A stretch of DNA of 64,000 nucleotides, from NCBI RefSeq assembly GCF_002161085.1, contig NZ_NFLU01000002.1, positions 233,187-297,186 on the forward strand, in the 5' to 3' direction. Positions 25,852 to 34,925 of this stretch are shown here, piece after piece (the first letter of the stretch is position 1; each line of letters begins with the position of its first letter). The stretch is from Flavonifractor sp. An112 (GTDB taxonomy: Bacteria > Bacillota > Clostridia > Oscillospirales > Oscillospiraceae). Under the pieces are notes generated by a model that saw nothing but the letters and a program-made list of their open reading frames with translations, was not told the origin of the DNA and made no database searches. Both the position numbers and the translations under genes were made by a program.

Positions 25852-25880
25852 ATTATATGCTATTTCCCACGGAATTGCAA
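25852..25880 (-). promoter_or_regulatory. corA promoter
   Basis: TTGCAA (25880-25875), 17-bp spacer, TATAAT (25857-25852), reading toward corA. The stretch 25881-26011, up to the response regulator stop, holds nothing else I can support. Confidence 0.7.
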
Positions 25881-26011
25881 GCCTGCACTCCCGCCGCTCC
25901 GCCTTTTCTTCCACAAAGAAATCCAGATTCAGACAAAATGCCTCCTCTAAAATACTTTGCTGGAAGTCTCATCCACGCGCCACGGAAGGCCGCCCCATAT
26001 CCTTCCGCTCC

Positions 26012-26698
26012 TTATGGAATTACAAAGCGGTAGCCCAATCCACGGACCGTCTGGATATATTGGGGCTTGGATGGGTTTTCTTCGATTTTTGCCCGGATTC
26101 GGTTGATATAAACCATAATGGCATTTTCGTCAATGATAGCCGATCCCCATATCAGGTCGTAGATCATATCCTTGGAAAAAATATGATTCACATTGTCCAT
26201 AAACAGCTTGATAATGGCGTTTTCCTTGGAGGAGAGAACCACCTCTTCCCCATTTTTATAGAACCGCAGAGTGCTGGTATTGTACTGAAAGGGACCGGCT
26301 GTGATGATCTGATCCGCTCCGGGCAAATTCCCCCGGCTGCGGCGGATCAGGGCTTTTACCTTTGCCGCAAGGGTAACAGGGTTGAGGGGTTTGGTAATAT
26401 AGTCGTCTGCACCGATGTCCAGGCCATAGAGGGTATCATAATCCTCTTTGCGTCCGCTGACGATCATAATGGGGATCTTGCTGCCGTTTCGCCGGATATG
26501 CTGAATCACCTGAAACCCATCCATGCCGGACAGATTGATATCCAGCAAAAGCAGATCGTATGTTTTCTTTGTCAGCATCTCAAGGCACTGTTCGCCGGAA
26601 TCGGCGGTATCTGCCTGAATGCCATTGCTGCTGATCACTTTATACAGCATGGTAAGAACGGCTTTGTCGTCATCAACAATGAGTACAAGATCAGCCAA
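26012..26698 (-). CDS. OmpR/PhoB-family response regulator
   Basis: A 228-residue regulator. The receiver domain has the acidic pocket (VLIVDDDKAV), Asp53 as phosphoacceptor (YDLLLLDINLSGMDGF) and the conserved Lys in DDYITKPLNP. The C-terminal winged helix ends IQTVRGLGYRF, typical of OmpR-type DNA binding. The start is taken as TTG 26698 because AAGGGGG lies eight bases upstream and the reading MADLVLIVDDD fits the family; a longer ATG version adds an unlikely tail. It is divergent from its histidine kinase, with 87 bp between the two starts. Confidence 0.92.
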   Translation of the reverse strand: MADLVLIVDDDKAVLTMLYKVISSNGIQADTADSGEQCLEMLTKKTYDLLLLDINLSGMDGFQVIQHIRRNGSKIPIMIVSGRKEDYDTLYGLDIGADDYITKPLNPVTLAAKVKALIRRSRGNLPGADQIITAGPFQYNTSTLRFYKNGEEVVLSSKENAIIKLFMDNVNHIFSKDMIYDLIWGSAIIDENAIMVYINRIRAKIEENPSKPQYIQTVRGLGYRFVIP

Positions 26699-26785
26699 GG
26701 TGCATCCCCCTTTACACGGCTTGCTTCTTCCAGTATGATATCCAGTATAAAAGACGAGTATATGTTTGACAAGGGGGGAATTTAC

Positions 26786-28543
26786 TTGAAGCCGCCCATC
26801 AAATTGGAGCGCAAATTTCTGATTATTATATTGCTTGCCTTCGCCCTCATATTTGCCGGAATTTTTATGGTATTTCGGGTTTTCCAACAATACGAAACTA
26901 TTATCATCCTAAATGAGGACAAGCAGCTTCTGGGGCTGTCCCGCTCGGTGGATCGTAGTATCACCAGCTATATTCAGCAATTTTCCCGGGAGCTGAAGCA
27001 CACATTGCAGAGGAACGACCTGGACGAGGCTGAGACTGCTTACCGAAGCACCGGAAACACGGAAGCACTTGCCCTTCAGGTGGAGGGGACCATCCTATCA
27101 GAACATCCTCTGACATACGACATTCTTTGTATCGACAATGGAAGTATTTTATACTCCTCCCGCGGAAAAACAGACTATGTGTTTCCGCCCAATGCCGGCC
27201 TGGAGGGAGACGTTGACATCAGGCCCTGCGTGGATGCCTCCGGCACCATCTATCTTTCGTTCCAGAAAGGCATGGAAGGAGAGCTGCAATACGCCGTACT
27301 GATCGAGCTTACGGAATTTTATGAGGCTGTGGCGGGAAATCTGATTGCCGGCACCCAAGACCGCATTCTGCTTCTGGACGCAGGTGGGCGAACCCTGCTG
27401 TATCAAACAGATGAAGGCGCTGTGGCGACCCTGGTCCAGGGTGATACAGGCGGCACAATCAATCAGGACGAATTGAATGCGCTGCTGAACTGCCAAAGCC
27501 AGGGCGAGAATGTATCTCTTTTCTACCAGGCTCAGGCCAGCGAAGATGGAAAAGCCTATACGGCGCGTATGGCAGCCATCCCAGCCATCGGAAACAATGG
27601 TGTGTTTGCAGTGGGGGCCTCCCTCAATTATGAAACCATCAAACGGCCCATCCATATGTCCGCCATACGGCTTGCCGCCTACAGCAGTATGATCGTGATT
27701 GGAATTTTGCTGTTGGCTGGCTCCATCCTGCTGGTGGCCCGGCGCAACGCGCGGGCCCAGCAGGAAGTGCTCATGCTTCGGGAACAAAATCTTGCCCTGG
27801 AGGCGGTTACTAAGAAGTCTCAGGCTCTGGCCCACCATCAGCGGCTGGAGATCATCGGCACCTTGACCTCCAGCATTGCCCATGAATTCAACAACCTTCT
27901 CACCCCCATTATGGGTTACTCCATTCTGGTTCTGGAAAAACTGCCGCCGGACGCCGAAGAGACCTATGACAATGTGCTGGAAATTTACGAGGCCTCCAGA
28001 AAGGCAAAAACCATTATCTCCCGCCTCTCGGACCTCTCCCGCAAAAATACCCCCCTCACTTTCCAGTATGTCTCGCCGGACGATCTGGTGGTCCGCGTTC
28101 TGGAGATCGCCGCACCGGCGAAACCGCCCAAGGTAGAGGTCAGCCACAAGCTTCAGTGCCGGCACCTCTGGGTACACGGCAACGAGATCCAGCTGTCCCA
28201 GATGCTGCTCAACCTGGTTTTGAACGCCTACCAGGCCATGGAGACAGAAGGCGGGACCCTTACCGTCACGACCGAACCGGAGGATGACTGGATCTGCCTC
28301 CATGTATCCGACACAGGGCCGGGAATCGACCCCGCGCTGCTGGAAACCATCTTTGAACCCTTCTTTACCACCAAGGAGCGGGGCAAAGGTACCGGGCTGG
28401 GACTGGCCATCGTGCAGCAGGTGGTCAAGGAGCACCACGGTACGGTCTGCGTCCACAGCGAATTGGGACAGGGGACCACATTCATCGTCCGTCTGCCACT
28501 CCCCGCCCAGGAGGATGGCCCCAACGACAACAGTATATCATAA
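26786..28543 (+). CDS. Sensor histidine kinase
   Basis: About 585 residues from TTG 26786 (AAGGGGGG seven bases upstream); ATG 26762 is an alternative. A first membrane helix (FLIIILLAFALIFAGIFMVF) is followed by about 270 residues of extracellular sensor region with no motif I recognise, then a second helix (SSMIVIGILLLAGSILLVA). The H-box has His366 in SSIAHEFNNLLTPIMGY, the NtrB-like H-E-F-N-N form. The ATPase domain has N, G1 and G2 boxes (LVLNAYQAM, VSDTGPGID, KGTGLGLAIVQQV). It pairs with the divergent OmpR-type regulator, which is unusual because that H-box form more often goes with other regulator types. Confidence 0.92.
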   Translation: MKPPIKLERKFLIIILLAFALIFAGIFMVFRVFQQYETIIILNEDKQLLGLSRSVDRSITSYIQQFSRELKHTLQRNDLDEAETAYRSTGNTEALALQVEGTILSEHPLTYDILCIDNGSILYSSRGKTDYVFPPNAGLEGDVDIRPCVDASGTIYLSFQKGMEGELQYAVLIELTEFYEAVAGNLIAGTQDRILLLDAGGRTLLYQTDEGAVATLVQGDTGGTINQDELNALLNCQSQGENVSLFYQAQASEDGKAYTARMAAIPAIGNNGVFAVGASLNYETIKRPIHMSAIRLAAYSSMIVIGILLLAGSILLVARRNARAQQEVLMLREQNLALEAVTKKSQALAHHQRLEIIGTLTSSIAHEFNNLLTPIMGYSILVLEKLPPDAEETYDNVLEIYEASRKAKTIISRLSDLSRKNTPLTFQYVSPDDLVVRVLEIAAPAKPPKVEVSHKLQCRHLWVHGNEIQLSQMLLNLVLNAYQAMETEGGTLTVTTEPEDDWICLHVSDTGPGIDPALLETIFEPFFTTKERGKGTGLGLAIVQQVVKEHHGTVCVHSELGQGTTFIVRLPLPAQEDGPNDNSIS

Positions 28544-28544
28544 A

Positions 28545-28589
28545 AAAGAGGATGGATGTTTTCCCGTCGGGAGGCATCCATCCTCTTTT
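28545..28589 (+). terminator. Histidine kinase terminator
   Basis: AAAGAGGATGGATG / CATCCATCCTCTTT stem with TTTTC following; flanking A-run allows bidirectional use. Confidence 0.85.
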
Positions 28590-28682
28590 CTTAACAAATA
28601 TTAAGGGCACAGTAATTTCCCATTAAGCAGAGATTGTTATAATTTTGACAAATTCATTCTTGTCACGAAGTGGAGCAGACAG

Positions 28683-29165
28683 ATGATTATAACGATTGCA
28701 CGGAAATATGGCAGCGGCGGCCGGGAGATCGGCCAGAGGCTGGCCAAACATCTGGATATTCCCTATTACAATGTGGACGCCCTGCCCCACCCTCAAGCCG
28801 AGGACTGGCAGGAAGAGATTCTCCGGCTGGCCGATGCCGGGCCTTGCGTCATGGTGGGCTTCTGTGCCGATCATGTGCTGGCCGGGCGGGAAGGCCTCAT
28901 GCGCATCTTCATCCACTGTGATATGGAGCATCGTCTCCAGCGGATCATGGCGGAGCATCACCTTTCCAGAGAACAGGCCCAGCGCGAGGCCCTCTACCAG
29001 GACCGGGAGAGGGCCCGGCTGTATGGATTCTATACCGGAGAAAAATGGGCCAATCTGGACCGGTACGATCTGACTGTAAACAGCAGTCTTTTGGGAGCGG
29101 CCGGTACCGTGGAATTGCTGGGTCAGTTTGTGGCGCTGAATGTTATGCGTAAACGCAGAGGATAG
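28683..29165 (+). CDS. Short cytidylate kinase-like protein
   Basis: A 160-residue paralogue of the protein at 16454. It keeps the P-loop (IITIARKYGSGGREIGQRLA) and the VMVGFCADHVL strand, where the paralogue has GRCAD, and the C-terminal YDLTVNSSLLG. About 35 residues between the P-loop and that strand are missing, so it is unusually short for the family. It heads the long redox operon, ending five bases before the NusG-II gene. Its function, and whether it binds nucleotide productively, are unknown. Confidence 0.7.
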   Translation: MIITIARKYGSGGREIGQRLAKHLDIPYYNVDALPHPQAEDWQEEILRLADAGPCVMVGFCADHVLAGREGLMRIFIHCDMEHRLQRIMAEHHLSREQAQREALYQDRERARLYGFYTGEKWANLDRYDLTVNSSLLGAAGTVELLGQFVALNVMRKRRG

Positions 29166-29169
29166 TGAA

Positions 29170-29568
29170 ATGAGAGAAAAATGCAAACCTGTTCGGCTGA
29201 CTCTGTGCCGGGGCGATTTTCTGGCGGTATGCCTGGTCCTTATGGCCGCGGCCGCTCTGATTGCCGGCTGGAGTATGGGCTCAGGCGGAAAGGCCGCTTC
29301 TGTCCAGATCTGGCAGGACGGCATTTGGAAAGGCGAGTATGACCTGATGCAGGATCAGGAGATCCAGATCAGCGGCAGCTATCAGAACACGGTCAAAATC
29401 CAAAATGGCCGGGCTGCCATCATTGATTCCAACTGTCCGGGCCAGGACTGCGTCAAAAGCGGTTGGCACGAAGATGCCAGACAGAGCATCGTTTGCCTGC
29501 CCAACCGCCTGGAGCTTCGTCTGGTAGGTACCGAAGGGGAACCCCAGGTGGACGGTGTAACCAGATAG
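29170..29568 (+). CDS. NusG domain II-containing membrane-anchored protein
   Basis: A 132-residue protein from ATG 29170: a basic start, one membrane helix (FLAVCLVLMAAAALIAGW) and an extracellular NusG-II domain (SVQIWQDGIWKGEYDL...IIDSNCPGQDCVKSGW...IVCLPNRLELRL). The C-P-G-Q-D-C-V pair of cysteines is a family hallmark. Such proteins recur beside FMN-binding, ApbE and Gx-transporter genes in clostridia, which suggests an envelope redox role. The molecular function is not established. Confidence 0.85.
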   Translation: MREKCKPVRLTLCRGDFLAVCLVLMAAAALIAGWSMGSGGKAASVQIWQDGIWKGEYDLMQDQEIQISGSYQNTVKIQNGRAAIIDSNCPGQDCVKSGWHEDARQSIVCLPNRLELRLVGTEGEPQVDGVTR

Positions 29569-29577
29569 GAGGCTGAC

Positions 29578-30126
29578 ATGGGAAAAACAAGATCTCTTGC
29601 GCTAAGCGCTATGCTGATTGCACTTGCATTGGGGTTATCCTATATGGAGCGCTTTCTTCCCCTACAGCTGCTGATCCCGCTGCCGGGGGTAAAGCTGGGG
29701 CTGGCCAATATTGTCACCCTGTTTGCCCTGTACTTTTTGGGCGGCAAAAGCGCCGTTCAGATCCTTGTCATACGGTGCGCCCTTGGTGCCATGTTTGGCG
29801 GCGGCCTTACCGCCTTTTTCTTTTCCATCACCGGCGGGGTACTGGCCATGGCTACCATGGCTTTGACCCGCCGCCTCCCCTTTCTGTCCATCTATGGGGT
29901 GAGCATCTGCGGTGCGGCCGCCCACCAGACCGGTCAGGTCCTGATGGCGGTGCTCTTGCTACGCTCTGTCTATGTGGCTGGATATCTTCCGGCGCTGCTG
30001 CTGATTTCCATTGTCACAGGTTTTTTGACCGGCGCAGTCTCCGCCGCCTGTTTCCGGGCCATGATCGCGGCACAGCTGCCCTTTGCATCAAACATGGAGG
30101 TTTCCTATGCTGGAGAATTTGATTGA
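29578..30126 (+). CDS. Gx transporter family membrane protein
   Basis: A 182-residue membrane protein with about five or six helices, related to the family named heptaprenyl diphosphate synthase component I or Gx transporter. The conserved segment PGVKLGLANIVTLFALYFLGG (S-component-like) is present. It follows the NusG-II gene as in many clostridial genomes. A quinone or flavin related transport role is often proposed from gene context only. It overlaps the next gene by 20 bases. Confidence 0.82.
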   Translation: MGKTRSLALSAMLIALALGLSYMERFLPLQLLIPLPGVKLGLANIVTLFALYFLGGKSAVQILVIRCALGAMFGGGLTAFFFSITGGVLAMATMALTRRLPFLSIYGVSICGAAAHQTGQVLMAVLLLRSVYVAGYLPALLLISIVTGFLTGAVSAACFRAMIAAQLPFASNMEVSYAGEFD

Positions 30127-30436
30127 AACTGCCCTGCCCACCATCATCGCAATTCTGGAGATCATGGGCATCTTCGTGGTGGTCGTCTCGGCCACCGGCG
30201 CATTTATCCGTTACCTGAAAGGGCTTGTCACCCACTCCGGATCAGACGTCAAATTTGCTCTGGCCAACGGGCTGGCCATCAGTCTGGAATTCAAAATGGC
30301 CGCTGAGATTTTGAAAACCGTCCTGGTGCATGAGCTCAATGAGCTGATGGTATTGGGGGCGGTCATCCTTTTGCGTGCGCTGTTATCATTTCTCATTCAC
30401 TTTGAAATGAAGCAGATACATCACACCGAATCATAA
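30107..30436 (+). CDS. DUF1622 membrane protein
   Basis: A 109-residue protein from ATG 30107 (GGAGG site inside the preceding gene). Three hydrophobic segments are visible, and the core FALANGLAISLEFKMAAEILKT matches DUF1622. The function of this family is unknown. The tight overlap with the Gx transporter and place in the redox operon imply coordinated expression. Confidence 0.82.
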   Translation: MLENLIETALPTIIAILEIMGIFVVVVSATGAFIRYLKGLVTHSGSDVKFALANGLAISLEFKMAAEILKTVLVHELNELMVLGAVILLRALLSFLIHFEMKQIHHTES

Positions 30437-30453
30437 TTCAGGAGGTATCACAC

Positions 30454-31527
30454 ATGAAGAAACTGCTTGCACTGATCCTGTCCGGTACGCTGACTATGGG
30501 CGCACTGTCCGCCTGCGGCAGCACGGCAGTGGTGGCTGTCCCTCAGCCTGAGGAATCTGCGCCCGCCGTCACCCAACCGGTTCCGGAACACACTCAAGGT
30601 ACATCGGATGCCGCGGTCAAAACCGGTCTCTATCTGGGCACCAGCTTGTCCAGCAGCAAAAATGCCGCGGACGGCGAGGATGGATACAGCCAGGCCAATA
30701 TTGAACTGGTGGCGGTCACTGTGACCGACGAAGGGGTCATCGACTCCTGCGTGATCGACTCCATCCAGGCAAAAGCCACCTTTGACGCAACCGGAACCCT
30801 GACTGCCGACCTGACCGCCCAGGTGCTCTCCAAAAACGAGCTGGGCAGCAATTACGGTATGAGCCAGGTCAGTTCCATCGGCAAGGAGTGGAATGAACAG
30901 GTTCAGGCTCTGGCCGATTACGTAGAGGGCAAGACGGTGGAGGAGATCAAGGGCATCGCCGTGACCGAGGAGGGCAAGGCCGCCGATGCGGATCTGGCTG
31001 CTTCCGTCACCGTCTCCATCGCCGGCTATCTGGATGCCATCGAGCAGGCGGTTTCCAACGCCACTCATCTTGGCGCCATGCAGGGGGATCGTCTGGTTCT
31101 GACCACCTCCACCAACATTGCCAACAGCAAGAGCGCCACCGCTGAGGAGCCCGGCCAGGTCCAGACCTCCGCCACTGTGGCTGCCATTACCCTGAACGGC
31201 GACGTGATCACCAGCTGCTACATCGACGCTGTGCAGGCCAACGTGGACTTTGACGCTGCCGGCGTTATCACCACCGACCTGACCGCGGTACCGCCCACTA
31301 AAAATGAGCTGGGCGACAACTACGGCATGGGCCAGATCAGCCCCATCGGCAAGGAATGGAACGAGCAGGTGGCTGCCTTCTGCGCGTATGTGACCGGCAA
31401 GACCCTGGACCAGGTGGCGGGGATCGCCGTGACCGAAAAGGGCGCTGCCGCCGACGCAGACCTGGCCGCCTCGGTCACCATTGCCATCGGGGAGTTCCAG
31501 GCCCTGATCGCAAAAGCCGCCGCCTGA
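30454..31527 (+). CDS. Lipoprotein with two tandem repeat domains
   Basis: A 357-residue exported lipoprotein: signal peptide with lipobox (LSACGS, Cys about residue 21), a Pro/Glu-rich spacer, then two homologous domains of about 145 residues (about 57-203 and 209-355). Both contain KNELG-x-NYGM-x-Q-x-S-x-IGKEWNEQV, and both end with GIAVTE, a short variable pair, AADADLAASVT. It lacks the S/T-G-A-T flavinylation motif, so it is not an ApbE substrate by sequence. Placement between DUF1622 and apbE suggests an extracellular part of the redox system. I do not know a named family for it. Confidence 0.75.
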   Translation: MKKLLALILSGTLTMGALSACGSTAVVAVPQPEESAPAVTQPVPEHTQGTSDAAVKTGLYLGTSLSSSKNAADGEDGYSQANIELVAVTVTDEGVIDSCVIDSIQAKATFDATGTLTADLTAQVLSKNELGSNYGMSQVSSIGKEWNEQVQALADYVEGKTVEEIKGIAVTEEGKAADADLAASVTVSIAGYLDAIEQAVSNATHLGAMQGDRLVLTTSTNIANSKSATAEEPGQVQTSATVAAITLNGDVITSCYIDAVQANVDFDAAGVITTDLTAVPPTKNELGDNYGMGQISPIGKEWNEQVAAFCAYVTGKTLDQVAGIAVTEKGAAADADLAASVTIAIGEFQALIAKAAA

Positions 31528-31580
31528 GTTTTCTTCAGGCAGCAGCTTGATACGCCTGTCATTTGGAAAGTAGAGGTTAT

Positions 31581-32615
31581 ATGAAGCGAACGGCCACTTT
31601 GATCCTCCTGCTGGTTCTGCTCTGCGGGTGCACAGCAGCCCCCGCAAAGTCTAATGACACTGGGCTGAACCGCTATGAGGCTACATTTCTGACTCTGTTT
31701 GACACCGTCACCACCATCGTGGGATATGCCGAAACCGAGGAGGCCTTTACCGACACGGCCCAGGCCTTCCATGATGAACTGCTGGAATATCATCAGCTCT
31801 ACGACATTTACAACGAGTACGAGGGAATCAACAACATCAAGACCATCAACGATCACGGCTGGGAACACCCCATCAAGGTGGATCAGCGGATCATTGACCT
31901 GCTGTTGTTCAGCAAGGAGCTGTATACCCAGACAGAAGGCAGGGTCAACATCGCCATGGGCAGCGTACTCCGCCTGTGGCATGACGCCCGGGAAACCGGC
32001 ATAGCCGACCCCAGCCGGGCGGCACTGCCGGACCAGGCCGCCCTGGAACAGGCCGCAGCCCACACGGATATCGACAGCATCCAGATTGACGTGGAAGAAA
32101 GCACCGTTTTCCTGTCTGACCCGGAGGTCAAACTGGATGTTGGCGCCATTGCCAAAGGCTATGCGGTGGAGCAGGTCTGCCGGAACACCCCCTCCGGATT
32201 GCTGATCAGCGTGGGCGGAAATGTCTGTCCCACCGGCCCAAAGCCGGAAAGCGGTCAGCCCTGGGTGGTGGGCATTCAGGACCCGGAAGATCCGGAGCAA
32301 TATCTCCATACCATTTATGTGGAAGATGTCTCTGTGGTCACCAGCGGAGATTATCAGCGGTATTTTACCGTGGACGGCGTTCCATACCACCATATCATAG
32401 ATCCTGACACCAACTATCCTGCCGGCTACTGGCGCTCGGTCACCATTCTGTGCCGGGATTCCGGTGTGGCGGACGCCCTCTCTACCGCCCTTTTTACCCT
32501 GCCCCAGGAGGAGGGACAGGCCCTGCTGGACGCCTTCCAGGCAGAGGCCATGTGGGTGCGTCAGGACGGAACCATCCTGTACAGCCCCGGATTTCAGGCG
32601 TATATCCGCATATAG
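31581..32615 (+). CDS. apbE: FAD:protein FMN transferase (ApbE)
   Basis: A 344-residue lipoprotein from ATG 31581 (AGAGG site); lipobox LLCGC. ApbE hydrolyses FAD and attaches FMN by a phosphoester to Thr/Ser in S/T-G-A-x-x-T/S motifs outside the membrane. Family landmarks are present: TLFDTVTTIVGYA near the N-terminus, VDVGAIAKGYAVEQV (seen as LDVGAIAKGYAVEQV), LISVGGNV and HHIIDPDTNYPA with the Mg-binding Asp. Its likely substrates, RnfG and RnfD, are encoded just downstream. Confidence 0.95.
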   Translation: MKRTATLILLLVLLCGCTAAPAKSNDTGLNRYEATFLTLFDTVTTIVGYAETEEAFTDTAQAFHDELLEYHQLYDIYNEYEGINNIKTINDHGWEHPIKVDQRIIDLLLFSKELYTQTEGRVNIAMGSVLRLWHDARETGIADPSRAALPDQAALEQAAAHTDIDSIQIDVEESTVFLSDPEVKLDVGAIAKGYAVEQVCRNTPSGLLISVGGNVCPTGPKPESGQPWVVGIQDPEDPEQYLHTIYVEDVSVVTSGDYQRYFTVDGVPYHHIIDPDTNYPAGYWRSVTILCRDSGVADALSTALFTLPQEEGQALLDAFQAEAMWVRQDGTILYSPGFQAYIRI

Positions 32616-32646
32616 CCAAAGCGCTCATATCATCGAGGTGGAAAGA

Positions 32647-33954
32647 ATGAGAAAATTGTTTTGGGGTGGTATCCACCCAGAGGGACATAAAGCTCTCTCC
32701 CGGGGCGCGGCCCCCATTCCCGCACCCCTGCCGGCGCAGGTCGTCCTGCCCATGATCCAGCATATCGGCGCAGCCTGCACCCCCGTGGTCAAGGTGGGCG
32801 ATCAGGTCAAAATGGGACAAAAGATCGGCGATGGCGAAGGAATCTGCGCCCCCATCCATGCCTCTGTCTCCGGTAAAGTGGTGGCTGTGGAGCCCCGTCC
32901 CCACCCCGGCGGCAGCGAAGCACTGTCCGTGGTGATCGAGAATGACTATACAGACACACCGGACGACACCTTAAAGCCCCATCTGACCCACCAGGATCTC
33001 TCTGGAGACGAGATCCTCCGCATCATCCGGGATGCAGGTATCGTGGGTATGGGCGGCGCCGCATTCCCCACAGACGTGAAGGCCTTCTCCGCACTGGGCC
33101 AGGTGGACTATGTCATCATCAACGCCTGTGAGTGCGAGCCGTATATTACGGCGGACGATACCCTCATCTGTACTTATCCGGAGCAGGTGATCCGGGGAAC
33201 GGAGACCCTGATCCATACCCTCGCACCCAAGCATACGGTGATCGCCATTGAGGACAACAAGCAGGAGGCCATCCGCATCCTGAAGGACGCCCTGCCCAAG
33301 GACTCATCCATCGAATTGCGGGTACTGCCCACCCGCTACCCCCAGGGCGCGGAGAAGCAGCTGATCCAGGCCGTGACCAACCGGCAGGTCCCTCCGGGCA
33401 AGCTGCCCGCCGCCGTGGGCTGCGCCGTATTCAACGCAGCCACCGCTGCCGCCGTCTATCAGGCGGTATACGAGGGAAAACCGGTCACCCGCCGCATCGT
33501 GACGGTCACCGGCGACGGCGCTGCGGCGCCCAAGAATATGATTTTCCGCATCGGTACCTCCTTCGGTCAGGCCATTGACGCTGCCGGCGGCATGGCGGAG
33601 GACACCCAAAAAGTGCTGTCCGGCGGCCCCATGATGGGCCTTGCCCAAAAGGACCTGGCCGTGCCGGTGCTGAAGGGCACCAACGCCATTCTGTGCCTGA
33701 AAGCCACAGTTCCCCAGTCCAAAACCCAGACCTGTATCCGCTGCGCCAAGTGCGTGTCCGTCTGTCCCATGCACCTGCAGCCTCTGTACCTGTACCGTTT
33801 TGAACAGGCCGGGAACTGGAAGGAACTTGAGAAGCTGCATTTGACGGACTGTATCGAGTGCGGAAGCTGCAGCTACACCTGCCCGGCACAGCTCCCGCTG
33901 GTGGAGCGGTTCCGTGCGGGCAAACAGCAGCTGAAGGAGGCAAAGAAAGCATGA
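32647..33954 (+). CDS. rnfC: Electron transport complex subunit RnfC
   Basis: A 435-residue membrane-associated subunit. The N-terminal barrel-sandwich region (MRKLFWGGIHPEGHK; QVKMGQKIGDGEGICAPIHA) is followed by the NADH/FMN-binding Rossmann-like domain (GMGGAAFPTDVK; INACECEPYITADD, as in the 51-kDa complex I family) and two [4Fe-4S] motifs: Cys363-366-369-373 (CIRCAKCVSVCP) and Cys402-405-408-412 (CIECGSCSYTCP). It would pass electrons between NADH and the membrane subunits. The start has a GAGGTGG site. The stop overlaps rnfD. Confidence 0.94.
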   Translation: MRKLFWGGIHPEGHKALSRGAAPIPAPLPAQVVLPMIQHIGAACTPVVKVGDQVKMGQKIGDGEGICAPIHASVSGKVVAVEPRPHPGGSEALSVVIENDYTDTPDDTLKPHLTHQDLSGDEILRIIRDAGIVGMGGAAFPTDVKAFSALGQVDYVIINACECEPYITADDTLICTYPEQVIRGTETLIHTLAPKHTVIAIEDNKQEAIRILKDALPKDSSIELRVLPTRYPQGAEKQLIQAVTNRQVPPGKLPAAVGCAVFNAATAAAVYQAVYEGKPVTRRIVTVTGDGAAAPKNMIFRIGTSFGQAIDAAGGMAEDTQKVLSGGPMMGLAQKDLAVPVLKGTNAILCLKATVPQSKTQTCIRCAKCVSVCPMHLQPLYLYRFEQAGNWKELEKLHLTDCIECGSCSYTCPAQLPLVERFRAGKQQLKEAKKA

Positions 33955-34925
33955 AACTGCTTGTAACATCCTCTCCGCACATTCACAGCGGGTCCCGCAC
34001 CAGCCGTCTGATGGGATCGGTGCTGATCGCGCTGATTCCCGCCCTTGCGGCCGGTGTGTGGTTCTTTGGTATCAGAGCCCTGGTCCTGACCGCGGTCACC
34101 GTGCTGGCCTGCCTGCTCTCTGAGTGGCTCTACCGCATGGTCACCCGGCAGAGCAACACCCTGCCGGACCTGTCCGCAGCGGTGACCGGCGTTCTGCTGG
34201 CTATGACCCTCCCCGCCTCCGCCCCCTACTGGCTGGCGGCTGTGGGCGGTGTCTTTGCCATTGTGGTGGTCAAGGGGCTGATCGGCGGTCTGGGACAGAA
34301 CATCTTTAACCCTGCCCTGGCTGCCCGGGCTTTCCTGGTCCTGTTCTGGCCCAGCTGGATGGTCCGCTATGCGGCGCCTGGTACCTCCCTGGACCCGCTG
34401 TCGGTCTCAGTGGACATCGTATCCTACGCCACCCCTCTGCACCATATGCAGATGCCTGCGCTGCCTACGGAGTCCCTGCTGGATGTATTTCTGGGGAATA
34501 TGGGCGGCTGTATCGGCGAGGTATCCGCCCTGGCCCTGCTGCTGGGCGGCGGATACCTGCTGCTCCGCAAGGTGATCTCCTGGCGCATTCCGGTGGCCTA
34601 CCTGGGCTCTGTGGCACTGCTTACCCTGATCTTCTCCAAAGGCCAGGACCCCGTCCTGTGGATGCTCTACAGCCTGATGGGCGGAGGCGTGCTGCTGGGC
34701 GCCTTCTTTATGGCCACCGACTATGCCACCTCCCCTGTTACCCCCATGGGCCAGCTGATCTACGGCGTGGGATGCGGTGTACTGACCGTCTGTTTCCGCT
34801 ACTACGGACTTTTCCCGGAAGGGGTCACCTATGCCATCCTGCTGATGAACGCCTGTGCCTGGAGCCTGGACCGGCTCACCCCCCCCAAACGCTTTGGTAC
34901 TGTGAAAGGAGGCGGCGTACAGTGA
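33951..34925 (+). CDS. rnfD: Electron transport complex subunit RnfD
   Basis: A 324-residue polytopic membrane protein from ATG 33951 (AAGGAGG site), overlapping the rnfC stop as ATGA. NqrB/RnfD family motifs include GLGQNIFNPALAARAFLVLF and FFMATDYATSPVTPMGQLIYG. The likely covalent FMN site is Thr161 in VSYATPL; RnfD usually has S/T-x-A-T-P-L there. This pairs with the ApbE gene of the same operon. Confidence 0.94.
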   Translation: MKLLVTSSPHIHSGSRTSRLMGSVLIALIPALAAGVWFFGIRALVLTAVTVLACLLSEWLYRMVTRQSNTLPDLSAAVTGVLLAMTLPASAPYWLAAVGGVFAIVVVKGLIGGLGQNIFNPALAARAFLVLFWPSWMVRYAAPGTSLDPLSVSVDIVSYATPLHHMQMPALPTESLLDVFLGNMGGCIGEVSALALLLGGGYLLLRKVISWRIPVAYLGSVALLTLIFSKGQDPVLWMLYSLMGGGVLLGAFFMATDYATSPVTPMGQLIYGVGCGVLTVCFRYYGLFPEGVTYAILLMNACAWSLDRLTPPKRFGTVKGGGVQ

